Shown: piece by piece, positions 43,627 to 52,881 of the stretch
How positions within the stretch are numbered: position 1 is the first letter of the stretch
Layout: every line of letters begins with the position of its first letter
Source of the DNA: Labrys sp. WJW
GTDB taxonomy: Bacteria > Pseudomonadota > Alphaproteobacteria > Rhizobiales > Labraceae
Length of the DNA: 64,000 nt
Direction of reading: 5' to 3'
Assembly (NCBI RefSeq): GCF_001676615.1
Contig: NZ_LYXZ01000062.1
Location: 35,229 to 99,228, forward strand
Notes under the pieces: model-generated
Told to the model about the DNA's origin: nothing
Databases searched by the model: none
What the model saw: only the letters and a program-made list of their open reading frames with translations
Translations under genes and position numbers: made by a program

Positions 43627-46398
43627 ATGATCGAAACCACCTTTGATCCCGCCAGCGTCGAGCCGCGCGTGTCCGCGGCCTGGGAAGAGGCGCAGGCTTT
43701 TCGCGCGGGTCGCCCGGATCGGGCCGGCGCTGCTCCCTATTCGATCGTGATTCCGCCGCCGAACGTCACCGGCTCGCTCCATATGGGCCATGCTCTCAAC
43801 AACACGCTGCAGGACATTCTCTGCCGCTTCGAGCGCATGCGCGGCAAGGACGTGCTCTGGCAGCCCGGCACCGATCATGCCGGCATCGCCACCCAGATGG
43901 TGGTGGAGCGCCAGCTCCAGGAACGCCAGATTCATCGCCGCGAGATCGGGCGTGAGAAATTCCTCGAGCATGTCTGGGCCTGGAAGGCGGAATCGGGCGG
44001 CACCATCGTCAATCAGTTGAAGCGCCTGGGCGCTTCCTGCGACTGGTCGCGCGAGCGCTTCACCATGGACGAGGGCCTGTCCAAGGCCGTGATCGAGATC
44101 TTCGTGCGTATGAACGAAGCCGGCCTGATCTATAAGGACAAGCGCCTGGTCAGCTGGGACCCCAAGCTGCTGACCGCGATCTCCGACATCGAAGTCGAGC
44201 AGGTCGAGGTGAACGGGAGCCTGTGGCACTTCGCCTATCCGGTGGTGGACGAGGCAGGCAATGAAACCGGCGAGACCATCACCGTCGCCACCACGCGCCC
44301 GGAAACCATGCTCGGCGACACTGCCGTGGCCGTGCATCCGTCTGACGAGCGCTACACCCATCTGGTCGGCAGACAAGTGCGGCTGCCGCTGGTCGGGCGC
44401 CTGATTCCGATCGTCGCCGACGAATATTCCGATCCCGAGAAGGGTACCGGCGCGGTGAAGATCACGCCGGCGCACGACTTCAACGATTTCGAAGTCGGCA
44501 GGCGGCACAATCTCGATGTGATCAACATCCTCACGGCCGAGGCGCGTATCAACGACGCCGCGCCTGAAGCCTATCGTGGCCTGGATCGTTTCGAGGCGCG
44601 CAAGCGCATCGTTGCCGACATGGAGGCTGCCGGCCGCCTGGTCGAGATCGAGAAGCACAAGCATCAGGTGCCGCACGGCGACCGCTCGGGCGTGCCGATC
44701 GAGCCCTGGCTTACCGACCAGTGGTACCTGAACGTCCGCCCGCTCGCCGAGGAGGCCCTGGCGGCCGTGCGCCGCGGCCAGACGCGTTTCGTGCCGCAAA
44801 ACTGGGAGAAGACCTTCTTCGACTGGCTCGAGAACATCCAGCCCTGGTGCGTGTCGCGCCAACTGTGGTGGGGCCACCAGATCCCGGCCTGGTACGGGCC
44901 GGATGGCGGCTACGTCATCGCCCGCAACGAAGCGGAAGCGCGCGCCAAGGCCGATGAGAAATGGGGTGCCGGCACGCCGATCACGCGTGATGAGGACGTG
45001 CTCGACACCTGGTTCTCCTCGGCGCTGTGGCCTTATTCGACCTTCGGCTGGCCGGACAAGACGGCAGAGCTCGCCAGATATTACCCGACTTCCGTGGTGG
45101 TGACGGGCTTCGACATCATCTTCTTCTGGGTTGCCCGCATGATGATGACGGGCCTGTTCACCCAGAACGACGTGCCGTTCAAGGACGTCTATCTCCATGC
45201 CCTCGTCCGTGACGAGAAGGGCGCCAAGATGTCGAAATCCAAGGGGAACGTCATGGACCCCCTGGATATCATCGACGGTATCGAGCTCGATGCCCTCGTC
45301 GCCAAGCGTACCTCGGCGCTGGCCAACAAGGCCGATGTCGGGCATGTCACCTCGGAGACGCGGAAAGCCTATCCGAACGGTATCGAGCGCTATGGCGCCG
45401 ACGCTCTGCGTTTCTTCCTGGCCGCGATGGCCGCGCCCGGTCGCGACATCAAGCTGTCGATCGACCGCGTCAAGGGCTATCGCAATTTCGGTACCAAGCT
45501 GTGGAACGCCACGCGCTTTGCCGAGATGAAGGGCTGTGTGCGCGATCCCAGCTTCGACCCGAAATCGGCCAAGATCGCGCTCAACCGCTGGATTGCCGGC
45601 GAAGCGGAGAAGGCTGCGGGCGAAATCCAGCGTGCCATCGAGGCCTATCGCTTCAACGATGCCGCCAGCGCGGTCTACCGCTTCATCTGGAACGTGGTGT
45701 GCGACTGGTATGTCGAGCTTGCCAAGCCGATCATCGAGGGTGAGGACGAGGCGGCACGGGCCGAGACACGCGCCATGGTCGCCTTCATCCTCGACCAGTC
45801 GACGCTCTTGCTGCATCCCTTCATGCCCTTCATGACCGAGGAGCTCTGGTCGGTGACGGCAGGGCCGGTTCCGCGCAGCCAGATGGCGGCGCTGACCGCC
45901 TGGCCGGACCTTGGCGGCTTGCTCGATGCGGCGGCGGACGAGGAGATCGGCTGGCTGGTCGATCTCGTCGCCGAGATCCGCTCGATCCGTACCGAGGTCG
46001 GCGTGCCCGGCGGTGCGCAGGTGCCGCTGGTCATGGTGAACGCGTCCCCGGCCATCGAGGCGCGCGTCGCGGCCCATGGCGAGACGCTCAAGCGCCTGGC
46101 CCGCATCAGCGAGATCAGCTTTGCCCCGGCAGCCCCGAAGGGCTCGGTGCAGATCATCGCCCGCGGCGCGGTGGCGGCCCTCGCTCTGGAAGGCGTGGTC
46201 GACATCGAGGCCGAAAAGGCCCGCTTGAAGAAGGAAACCGACAAGATCGACGGCGAGATCGCCAAGATTAATGCGAAGCTCGGCAATCCCGATTTCATCG
46301 CCCGGGCCAAGGAAGAGGTGATCGAGGAAAACCGCGAGCGCCTCGAAGAGGCGACAGCTCGCCGTGCCAAGCTGCAGGACGCCCTGGCAGGCCTGTAA
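43627..46398 (+). CDS. valS: Valyl-tRNA synthetase
   Basis: Charges tRNA(Val). It is 923 residues with the class I motifs HMGH (His52 to His55 in TGSLHMGHALN) and KMSKS (Lys534) in GAKMSKSKGNVMDP. The editing domain includes TTRPETMLGD and KITPAHDFNDFEVG. The anticodon-binding region and a C-terminal coiled-coil arm (EKARLKKETDKIDGEIAKINAKL) are also present. The GxxVIPPPNVTG entry confirms Val rather than Ile specificity. It is followed by a palindromic terminator. Confidence 0.97.
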   Translation: MIETTFDPASVEPRVSAAWEEAQAFRAGRPDRAGAAPYSIVIPPPNVTGSLHMGHALNNTLQDILCRFERMRGKDVLWQPGTDHAGIATQMVVERQLQERQIHRREIGREKFLEHVWAWKAESGGTIVNQLKRLGASCDWSRERFTMDEGLSKAVIEIFVRMNEAGLIYKDKRLVSWDPKLLTAISDIEVEQVEVNGSLWHFAYPVVDEAGNETGETITVATTRPETMLGDTAVAVHPSDERYTHLVGRQVRLPLVGRLIPIVADEYSDPEKGTGAVKITPAHDFNDFEVGRRHNLDVINILTAEARINDAAPEAYRGLDRFEARKRIVADMEAAGRLVEIEKHKHQVPHGDRSGVPIEPWLTDQWYLNVRPLAEEALAAVRRGQTRFVPQNWEKTFFDWLENIQPWCVSRQLWWGHQIPAWYGPDGGYVIARNEAEARAKADEKWGAGTPITRDEDVLDTWFSSALWPYSTFGWPDKTAELARYYPTSVVVTGFDIIFFWVARMMMTGLFTQNDVPFKDVYLHALVRDEKGAKMSKSKGNVMDPLDIIDGIELDALVAKRTSALANKADVGHVTSETRKAYPNGIERYGADALRFFLAAMAAPGRDIKLSIDRVKGYRNFGTKLWNATRFAEMKGCVRDPSFDPKSAKIALNRWIAGEAEKAAGEIQRAIEAYRFNDAASAVYRFIWNVVCDWYVELAKPIIEGEDEAARAETRAMVAFILDQSTLLLHPFMPFMTEELWSVTAGPVPRSQMAALTAWPDLGGLLDAAADEEIGWLVDLVAEIRSIRTEVGVPGGAQVPLVMVNASPAIEARVAAHGETLKRLARISEISFAPAAPKGSVQIIARGAVAALALEGVVDIEAEKARLKKETDKIDGEIAKINAKLGNPDFIARAKEEVIEENRERLEEATARRAKLQDALAGL

Positions 46399-46403
46399 GG
46401 GAA

Positions 46404-46433
46404 TGGTGTGCCGGTTTGAAGACCGGCACACCA
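46404..46433. terminator. Palindromic terminator, TGGTGTGCCGG family copy 2
   Basis: A perfect 12-base stem TGGTGTGCCGGT (46404-46415) pairs with ACCGGCACACCA (46422-46433) around TTGAAG. It starts 5 bases after the valS stop and lies 10 bases before the end of the convergent ABC ATPase gene. It is the same core as the inverted repeat at 8178-8240. Confidence 0.75.
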
Positions 46434-46443
46434 GTAATGGCGA

Positions 46444-47220
46444 TCACGACACGCGGGCCAGAAAGGCCTTCGAGCGCTCGGAGCGGGGTGCCGTGAAGAA
46501 GGTCTCGGGCGGTGCCTCCTCGACCACGAGGCCATCGTCCATCATCACCACGCGATCGGCGACCTCACGGGCAAAGCCCATTTCATGGGTGACGACGACC
46601 ATGGTCATGCCTTCGCGGGCGAGCTCCTTCATGACTTCCAGCACCTCGCCGACCATTTCGGGATCGAGTGCGCTGGTCGGTTCGTCGAACAACATCAATG
46701 TCGGCTTCATCGCGAGCGCACGCGCGATGGCCACGCGCTGCTGCTGGCCTCCCGAGAGCTGGGCGGGATAGGCATCCGCCTTGTCCTTGAGGCCCACGCG
46801 CGCCAACAGTGCCATCGCTTCGCGACGGGCCGTTGCCGGGTCGATACCCAGCACTTGCGTCGGGGCTTCGATGATGTTGCCGAGCGCGCTCAGATGCGGG
46901 AACAGGTTGAAGCGCTGGAAGACCATGCCGATGTCCCGGCGCTGCCGGGCGATATTGCGCTCGCTGTCCTCGACGAGGCGACCCTTCTTCTCGCGATAGC
47001 CGATGAGATGGCCATTCACGCGGATGCGACCGCTCTGGATCTTCTCCAGATGGTTGATGCAGCGCACGAAGGTGGTCTTGCCCGAGCCGGAGGCGCCGAT
47101 GATGACGACAACCTCTCCACGCCGGACGTTGAGCGAAACGCCCTTGAGTACCTGCATCGAGCCGAACCACTTCTCGACCCCCTCGGCCTCGACGGTCCAT
47201 TGCGTGTCTGCGGTGCTCAT
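46444..47220 (-). CDS. Polar amino-acid ABC transporter, ATP-binding protein
   Basis: A 258-residue ABC ATPase of the HisP/GlnQ group. Walker A is GASGSGKTT, the Q-loop is MVFQRFNLFPHLSA (typical of polar amino-acid importers), the signature is LSGGQQQRVAIARAL, and Walker B is LMLFDEPTSALDPE with the HEMGFAREVAD switch. A charged insert EKKGRLVEDSERNIARQ precedes the Q-loop. Its ATG overlaps the permease stop (ATGA), so it is the third gene of a binding protein-permease-ATPase operon. Confidence 0.93.
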   Translation of the reverse strand: MSTADTQWTVEAEGVEKWFGSMQVLKGVSLNVRRGEVVVIIGASGSGKTTFVRCINHLEKIQSGRIRVNGHLIGYREKKGRLVEDSERNIARQRRDIGMVFQRFNLFPHLSALGNIIEAPTQVLGIDPATARREAMALLARVGLKDKADAYPAQLSGGQQQRVAIARALAMKPTLMLFDEPTSALDPEMVGEVLEVMKELAREGMTMVVVTHEMGFAREVADRVVMMDDGLVVEEAPPETFFTAPRSERSKAFLARVS

Positions 47221-47984
47221 GGGCTGACTCCGAACAGGCTGGTCAGGAGCCGGCCGCGCGGCGCCTTGCTGCGCGTCTCGGCAAAGGGCGTGCTGAAGCG
47301 AGCTTCGATGTAGCGCTGGAGAAAACCCCAGAGAGTGGTGAGAGAGAGGTAGTAGAGCGCGACCACCGAATAGAGCTCGAAGACGCGAAAGGTTGCCGAC
47401 GTCACCATCTGGGTTGCCAACAGGAGCTCGGGCACGCCGATGACGCTCAGCAGCGTCGTGCTCTTCAGCATGCCGTTGAAGTTGTTGCCGAGCGGAGGAA
47501 TGATAACCCTTGCAGCCTGGGGCAGGATGATGCGCCGCAGGAGCTTGGCGGGCGTCATGCCGAGCGACTTGGCCGCCTCGGTCTGCCCTCGATCGATCGA
47601 AGTGATGCCGGCGCGGATGATCTCGCCCATATAGGCGGCTTCGTTGAGGCTGAGGGCGATGATGCCGGCCTGGACATTGCCCGGCAGGATCATGAAGCCG
47701 AGATCGATATCGTGAAAGCGCAGGATGCCGGCCGCGGCGAGGGCGGTGTAGATGAACACGATCTGCACCAGCAGCGGCGTGCCGCGCATGACCCAGACAT
47801 AGAAGGAGGTGAACGCCTGCAGGATCCGCCATGACGATAGCCGCCCCAGGGCCACGAACAGGCCGAGGGTCGTGCCGACGATCTGCGCGACGATACTGAT
47901 GCTGAGCGTCAGCCAGAGGCCGTGCAGATAGATGCTGGAGGGTTCGAGCAGGTAGTGGAAGAAGAAGGCCCAGTTGAAGTTCAT
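47217..47984 (-). CDS. Polar amino-acid ABC transporter, permease
   Basis: A 255-residue inner-membrane permease of the HisMQ family with about five membrane segments. It has an RGTPLLVQIVFIYTAL segment and the cytoplasmic EAA loop EAAKSLGMTPAKLLRRIILPQA that contacts the ATPase. One permease gene is present, so the pore is probably a homodimer. It starts 9 bases after the binding-protein gene ends and overlaps the ATPase gene. Confidence 0.93.
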   Translation of the reverse strand: MNFNWAFFFHYLLEPSSIYLHGLWLTLSISIVAQIVGTTLGLFVALGRLSSWRILQAFTSFYVWVMRGTPLLVQIVFIYTALAAAGILRFHDIDLGFMILPGNVQAGIIALSLNEAAYMGEIIRAGITSIDRGQTEAAKSLGMTPAKLLRRIILPQAARVIIPPLGNNFNGMLKSTTLLSVIGVPELLLATQMVTSATFRVFELYSVVALYYLSLTTLWGFLQRYIEARFSTPFAETRSKAPRGRLLTSLFGVSP

Positions 47985-47993
47985 GGCAAGACC

Positions 47994-48830
47994 TCACAAG
48001 GCGTCGCGTTCGATACCCCAGTTTTCCAGGATCTTCTTGTAGGTGCCGTCCTTGCGGACTGCGTCGAGCGCCGTAGCGAAGGCTTTCTGCAGCTCGGTGT
48101 CCTCCTTGCGGAAAGCGGCACCGATGATTGCCTGGGCGAAAGGTTCCCCGCCCATTTCGAACAGGTCCGGAGCCTGCTTGAAATAGTAGCCGGCCGTCTT
48201 GATGGTGGTGCCATAGGCATCGACCTGACCGATGCGCAGGGCCTGGAAAGCATCGGTGTCCTTGGGAAACACCACGACCTGGGCCTGTGCCTTGCCTTCG
48301 CCAGCGAGCTTCTTGTTCTCGTCGTCGACAAGAGACTGGATCGTGGTGCCGTTCTCGACGGCAACCTTCTTGCCGGAGAGGTCGGCGAGCCCGGTGATAT
48401 GGCTGGAATTGCCCTTCAGCACCACGAGGGACTGGCTGGAGGCGAGGTAATCGACGAAATCGACGACCTCCCGGCGCTTGGGCTTGTCATAGAGTTCGGA
48501 CATAATCACGTCGCACTGCTTGGCGATCAGCGCCGGGATGATGCCGTCGAACTGCACCTGCTTCCATTCCGCGCTGACACCCAGTTGCTTGGCAATGGCA
48601 TTGCCGAGCTCGATCTCGGCTCCGGTCAACGAGCCGTCATCCTTGTAGAAGGACAGCGGCGGCGATCCGATATCGGCGCAGATCACCATCTTCTTAGCCT
48701 CGGCAATGGCAGCCGGCGGCTGGACGGGCTGTGCCCAGGCCATGGTGGCCATACTCGCCGCCACGAGGCCGGCCGATAGGAAAGCAAGGTCAGGGCGAAG
48801 GCGAGGCAGTACGGCACGGAATGCGCGCAT
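47994..48830 (-). CDS. Polar amino-acid ABC transporter, periplasmic binding protein
   Basis: A 278-residue family 3 solute-binding protein. The signal peptide (about 1-35, hydrophobic LSAGLVAASMATMAWAQ) is followed by VICADIGSPPLSFYKDDGSLTGAEIELGNAIAKQLG, FDGIIPALIAKQCDVIMSELYDKPKRREVVDFVDY and DAYGTT. The DIGSPPLSF site differs from the usual glutamine or arginine binders, so the ligand is open; a gamma-glutamyl compound is suggested by the divergent gamma-glutamyltransferase gene. GGAG eight bases upstream supports the ATG at 48830. Confidence 0.9.
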   Translation of the reverse strand: MRAFRAVLPRLRPDLAFLSAGLVAASMATMAWAQPVQPPAAIAEAKKMVICADIGSPPLSFYKDDGSLTGAEIELGNAIAKQLGVSAEWKQVQFDGIIPALIAKQCDVIMSELYDKPKRREVVDFVDYLASSQSLVVLKGNSSHITGLADLSGKKVAVENGTTIQSLVDDENKKLAGEGKAQAQVVVFPKDTDAFQALRIGQVDAYGTTIKTAGYYFKQAPDLFEMGGEPFAQAIIGAAFRKEDTELQKAFATALDAVRKDGTYKKILENWGIERDAL

Positions 48831-48870
48831 GGTGGTGCTCCGGATGACTTGTTCCAGGTCCCTGTTTGGA

Positions 48871-48888
48871 ACCAATTTTATTATTGAT
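48871..48888. promoter_or_regulatory. Operator-like site 1 in the ABC / GntR divergent promoter
   Basis: ACCAAT-TTTATT-ATTGAT has 6-base arms that match in 5 of 6 pairs, in the same form as site 2. It lies 41 bases before the binding-protein ATG. It is probably bound by the GntR-family regulator encoded next to it. Confidence 0.5.
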
Positions 48889-48969
48889 ACCGATATTGGG
48901 ACATAACATTGGCATGCCAGCAAGAAGAATCGTATGGACAATGCAAGAAAATCGATACTAATCTATGAG

Positions 48970-48987
48970 ACCAATATTTAAATTGGT
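48970..48987. promoter_or_regulatory. Operator-like site 2 in the ABC / GntR divergent promoter
   Basis: ACCAAT-ATTTAA-ATTGGT has perfect 6-base arms around an A/T centre, ending 6 bases before the GntR-family start codon. The position, overlapping the gene's own ribosome binding site region, suits autorepression. The form ACCAAT-N6-ATTGGT is like FadR-subfamily operators. Confidence 0.6.
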
Positions 48988-48993
48988 TCAAAA

Positions 48994-49737
48994 ATGAATA
49001 GCAAACAGCAAGCCAGCCAGAATCTTCGCAGCCTGTTGAATGGCGGCGCCTATCCTCCCGGCAGTCGCCTGCCGCCGGAACGTGACCTCATGCTCCGGCT
49101 GGGGCTGAGCCGCCGGGCGCTCCGGCTCGGGCTGGAGCAGCTGGAGGCTGAGGGGCGCCTGTGGCGGCATGTCGGCAAGGGAACCTTCGTCGGCACTCGC
49201 CCGCCCGAGCGGGAACTGGGCATGTCGCTGATCACCGCCAGCACCAGTCCGGCCGAACTCATGGATCTCTGCCTGTGGACGGAGCCGACCTATGCCAGGG
49301 TTGCCGCCACGCGGGCGAGCCGCATGGACATCGACAATCTGCGCTATCTCCTCGACAAGAGTGCCGCCGCTCGCGATGCCTCGACCTGGGATATCTGGGA
49401 TGTGCGCCTGCATCGTGCCATCGCAGAGGCCACGCACAATGCCCTTGCCCTTGCCGTGTTCGACAGCCTGAATGCCGTGCGGGAGGAGGGGGCCTGGCGA
49501 CGCCTGCGCAACGATCCCACCACGACCGAGCGTTTCGAGGAACTCACGCTCCACCATCGCCAGATCGTCGATGCCATTGCCCGGCATGATCCGCCAGCCG
49601 CAGAAGCCGCCATGCGGCGGCATCTGCGCTCGGTCCAGCACGCCTTGCTGCTCGAGGATGCCGGCACGGACGCTGCTGATGGGGAAGCCCCGACGATCGA
49701 CCTTCTGCGCAACGCATTTCAGGAAGATGTACCATGA
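48994..49737 (+). CDS. GntR-family (FCD) transcriptional regulator
   Basis: A 247-residue regulator. The N-terminal winged helix-turn-helix has GGAYPPGSRLPPERDLMLRLGLSRRALRLGLEQLEAEG and an HVGKGTFVG wing. The C-terminal FCD ligand domain (about 85-225) has DVRLHRAIAEATHN and HHRQIVDAIARHDPPAAEAAMRRHL, with the histidines and aspartate that bind metal in FCD proteins. It starts just after operator-like site 2 and is divergent from the ABC transporter. Its last codon overlaps the gamma-glutamyltransferase start (ATGA). Likely effector: the transported compound or its cleavage product. Confidence 0.92.
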   Translation: MNSKQQASQNLRSLLNGGAYPPGSRLPPERDLMLRLGLSRRALRLGLEQLEAEGRLWRHVGKGTFVGTRPPERELGMSLITASTSPAELMDLCLWTEPTYARVAATRASRMDIDNLRYLLDKSAAARDASTWDIWDVRLHRAIAEATHNALALAVFDSLNAVREEGAWRRLRNDPTTTERFEELTLHHRQIVDAIARHDPPAAEAAMRRHLRSVQHALLLEDAGTDAADGEAPTIDLLRNAFQEDVP

Positions 49738-51320
49738 GGGATTTTCAGCTTCCGGGCCGTTCGCCCGTCCGCGCCATGGACGCGATGGTCGCGACGTCCC
49801 ATCCTCTGGCCAGCGCGGCCGCCCTCGCCCTGCTGCGCGAGGGGGGCAATGCCATCGACGCGGCAATCTGCGCCTCTGCGGTCCTGGCGGTGGTCGAACC
49901 GCAGTCGACGGGTATCGGCGGCGACTGTTTCTGCCTCTATGTGCCCGGTGGAGAAGGCCCGGTACTCGCCTATAATGGGGCCGGGCGGGCGCCAGAGGCG
50001 GCAACCTTCGACTGGTATGAGGGGCGGGGATTTACTGAGATACCGGCCGACAGTCCACATGCCGTTACCATTCCAGGTGCGATCGATGCCTGGTGCCGTC
50101 TGTCGGCGGACCATGGCCGCACTCCGCTCGATCGCGTGCTGGCCCCCGCCATCCATTATGCCGAGGCGGGATATGTCATTCATGACCGGGTCGAGGTGGA
50201 TTGGCACGAGGCGAAGGATCTTTTGGCGCGGGATGCCACGGCTGCCCGCGTCTTTCTGCCTGGTGGCGCCGTTCCGAGGGCAGGCGATGTCCATCGCCAG
50301 CCGGAGCTTGGCCGGAGCCTGCGCCTCATCGCCGCCAAGGGGCGGACCGCATTCTACGAGGGCGAGCTTGCCGAGGATCTGGTTGCGCATCTGCGCAGCG
50401 TGGGAGGGCTGCATACGCTGGATGACTTTGCGGCCGCCAGCGGCGAGTACGCAGAGCCCGTCAGGACCAGCTATCGTGGCGTCGATGTCTGGCAGATGCC
50501 GCCGAGCAATCAGGGGCTGACGGCCCTGGTGATGCTCAACCTGCTGGCAGGTTTCGATCTGGCCGAGCTCGACCCGCTGGGAGCGGAGCGGTTGCATCTG
50601 GAGGTCGAGGCCGGGCGCCTCGCCTATCGGATCAGGGACGAGTTGATCGCCGATCCCGATCATGCCGACGTTCCCGTCGAGGCCTTGCTGGCCTCGTCCT
50701 ACGCCGATGGACTGCGGCGCAGGATCGATCCCGATAGTGCCAGCCGTGAATTGCCTGCGGCGGTGATGGAGCCATCGGATACGGTCTATCTTTCCGTCGT
50801 GGATCGCGATCGGAATGCGGTCAGCTTCATCAACTCGACCTATCATTCCTTCGGCAGCGGCCTGGTCGGCCCGAAATCGGGAATCGTCCTGCAGAACCGC
50901 GGCAAGGGATTTCGCGTCGACCGCCGCCACCCGAACTGCATTGCGCCGCGCAAACGCCCCCTCCACACCATCATGCCCGGCATGGCGACCCGCAACGGCC
51001 GTGTGGTCGCGCCGTTCGGTGTCATGGGGGGCGACTACCAGCCCTTCGGCAATGTCCATGTGCTGAGCAATCTGCTGGACTACGGCATGGACCCGCAGGC
51101 CGCGATCGATCTGCCGCGGGTTTTCTACCAGCAGGGCGAACTCGTCGCCGAGCGCGGCGTTCCCGCGGTCACGCTTCGCGCCCTCGAGGCGCGCGGCCAC
51201 AAGGTCGGCCCGGCCGAGGAGCCGCTGGGCGGCGGGCAGATGGTTCTCATCGATTGGGAGAAGGGAACGCTGACGGGCGGCTCCGATCCGAGAAAGGATG
51301 GGCTTGCCATCGGCTACTAA
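49734..51320 (+). CDS. Gamma-glutamyltransferase family protein (cytosolic type)
   Basis: A 528-residue Ntn-hydrolase-type protein. The autoprocessing/catalytic threonine is Thr350 in the SDTVYLSVVDRDRNAVSFINS region, and the substrate motif is GGDCFCLYVPG early on. LHTIMPGMATRNGRV and GVMGGDYQPFGNVHV are late family motifs. No signal peptide is seen, so it probably works in the cytosol, as in YwrD-type members. The gene is coupled to the GntR regulator and is divergent from the polar amino-acid transporter, suggesting that the transporter imports a gamma-glutamyl compound that this enzyme cleaves. Confidence 0.88.
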   Translation: MRDFQLPGRSPVRAMDAMVATSHPLASAAALALLREGGNAIDAAICASAVLAVVEPQSTGIGGDCFCLYVPGGEGPVLAYNGAGRAPEAATFDWYEGRGFTEIPADSPHAVTIPGAIDAWCRLSADHGRTPLDRVLAPAIHYAEAGYVIHDRVEVDWHEAKDLLARDATAARVFLPGGAVPRAGDVHRQPELGRSLRLIAAKGRTAFYEGELAEDLVAHLRSVGGLHTLDDFAAASGEYAEPVRTSYRGVDVWQMPPSNQGLTALVMLNLLAGFDLAELDPLGAERLHLEVEAGRLAYRIRDELIADPDHADVPVEALLASSYADGLRRRIDPDSASRELPAAVMEPSDTVYLSVVDRDRNAVSFINSTYHSFGSGLVGPKSGIVLQNRGKGFRVDRRHPNCIAPRKRPLHTIMPGMATRNGRVVAPFGVMGGDYQPFGNVHVLSNLLDYGMDPQAAIDLPRVFYQQGELVAERGVPAVTLRALEARGHKVGPAEEPLGGGQMVLIDWEKGTLTGGSDPRKDGLAIGY

Positions 51321-51395
51321 GGCCGAATTCGCCGGCGCTGTCGGAACGGACCGATCTCGCACGTCCTTGGGGCGAATGGGTACGAGGAGAGCGCA

Positions 51396-52007
51396 ATGAG
51401 AGAATTGATCTTGACGATGACCATGTCGCTCGATGGTTACGTCTGCGGCCCCGAAGGCGAACTCGACTGGATCTTCGATGGCGATGAGGAGGCCATCGCC
51501 TGGAAGTTGGAGACTGTGTCGAAGGCGGGCCTGCACATCATGGGCAGCCGAACCTTCCAGGCCATGGCTGCCTATTGGCCAACTTCCACCAGCGTGTTCG
51601 CGCCGGCGATGAACCAGATACCCAAGGCCGTCTTTTCAAGGCAGGGATCGGCAATCCTGAAGGCGGCTGACGCCCCGACCGGCGCCGGCAGTGGTCGATC
51701 GGGACAAATGCAGCCCGGTGCGGAAAGCTGGAAGGAGGCCCGCGTGGCCAGCGGCGATCTGGCAGACGAGATCGCCAGGATGAAGGCCAGCGACGGCAAG
51801 CCGATCATTGCCCATGGCGGCGCTGCGTTCGCACGCGGTCTCATCGCCCGGGAACTGGTCGATCGATACGCCTTGGTGGTGCATCCGATCGCCCTCGGCA
51901 AGGGCATGCCGATCTTCTCCGACATCACCTCGCCAAGGCGCCTCAAGCCGATCAGCTCTACGGCCTTTCCCGGAGGCTCGGTGGGGCAGGTCTATCGGCC
52001 TGCGTGA
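51396..52007 (+). CDS. RibD C-terminal / DHFR-like reductase
   Basis: A 203-residue protein of the dihydrofolate-reductase-like fold found in the RibD C-terminal domain. It begins RELILTMTMSLDGYVCGPEGELDWIFDG and has MGSRTFQAMAAYWP, KPIIAHGGAAFARGLIA and HPIALGKGMPIF, all typical. AGGAGAG before the ATG at 51396 fixes the start. Many such proteins are orphan reductases, and this one has no riboflavin neighbours. It ends 20 bases from a convergent HAD gene. Confidence 0.83.
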   Translation: MRELILTMTMSLDGYVCGPEGELDWIFDGDEEAIAWKLETVSKAGLHIMGSRTFQAMAAYWPTSTSVFAPAMNQIPKAVFSRQGSAILKAADAPTGAGSGRSGQMQPGAESWKEARVASGDLADEIARMKASDGKPIIAHGGAAFARGLIARELVDRYALVVHPIALGKGMPIFSDITSPRRLKPISSTAFPGGSVGQVYRPA

Positions 52008-52027
52008 GCACGTCTTATGCGCAATCT

Positions 52028-52735
52028 CTAGTCCTTGATTGCCTGGATCACGTTGACGGTCTGCGTCAGCGTTTCGATCTCGCGAAAGCGAGGCTCATGC
52101 AGCGGGGCTTCGGCATGTTCGAAGGCCCAGGTCAGGGGGTGGGGGACATAGACGCCCCAACTGCCAACCCGGAGTGCCGGAATCACGTCGGATTTCAACG
52201 AATTGCCGATCATCATGGAGGCCTCGGGACCATCGCCATGCCGGGCGAAGGCTTGCGCATAGGTCTTGGCACTCTTTTCGCTGACGATCTCCACCGCCTC
52301 GAACAATTCGCGCAACCCCGATTGCGCGATCTTGTTCTCCTGATGGAACAGGTCGCCCTTGGTGATGAGGATGAGCCTGTAGCTGCCTGCCAGGCTTTCC
52401 AGCGTGTCGGCGACATCAGGCAGCAACTCGACCGGATGGTTGAGGATCTCCTTGCCGAGCGCCAGGATGCGCCCGATGACCTGTGCTGGCACCCGGCCGC
52501 TGCTGACGTCGATGGCGGTATCGATCATCGAGAAGGTGAAGGTCTTCATGCCGAAGCCGTGACTGACGACATTGCGCTTGCCGACTTCGAGAAGATGCGC
52601 CAGCAGCGTATCCTTGTCGGCATAGTCGGCAAGAAGGCTGACCAGTTCTTCCTCGGCCGTCCTGAAATATTGCTCGTTCTGCCAGAGCGTATCGTCGGCA
52701 TCGAAGGCGAGCGTGGTGAGGCGGGCAGGGGACAT
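52028..52735 (-). CDS. HAD-superfamily hydrolase
   Basis: A 235-residue haloacid-dehalogenase-fold hydrolase. The nucleophile motif is TLAFDADDTLWQN (two Asp), motif II is LILITKGD, and motif IV is MIGNSLKSDVIPAL with its acid pair. The cap is helical (FRTAEEELVSLLADYAD). The ATG at 52735 is chosen over a TTG 102 bases upstream that runs through the betC promoter. It is divergent from the sulfatase gene. Substrate unknown. Confidence 0.85.
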   Translation of the reverse strand: MSPARLTTLAFDADDTLWQNEQYFRTAEEELVSLLADYADKDTLLAHLLEVGKRNVVSHGFGMKTFTFSMIDTAIDVSSGRVPAQVIGRILALGKEILNHPVELLPDVADTLESLAGSYRLILITKGDLFHQENKIAQSGLRELFEAVEIVSEKSAKTYAQAFARHGDGPEASMMIGNSLKSDVIPALRVGSWGVYVPHPLTWAFEHAEAPLHEPRFREIETLTQTVNVIQAIKD

Positions 52736-52881
52736 CGCGATCTCTCGAACTGGGCCCGTCCGTATAAGCCCAAATGCGCCGGTGAGGCCAGCCCGTGTCG
52801 GATGCAAGCAAGGCCATCTCGCGATGTGTTCCGACAATTGCTATTCCCGTTTGCGAATCCAGCCCAGCGCGTCAGGTCCTC

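Noticed and set aside
43564..46431. 955-residue open frame opposite valS
   Set aside because: A shadow of valS; the sense strand encodes a complete synthetase.
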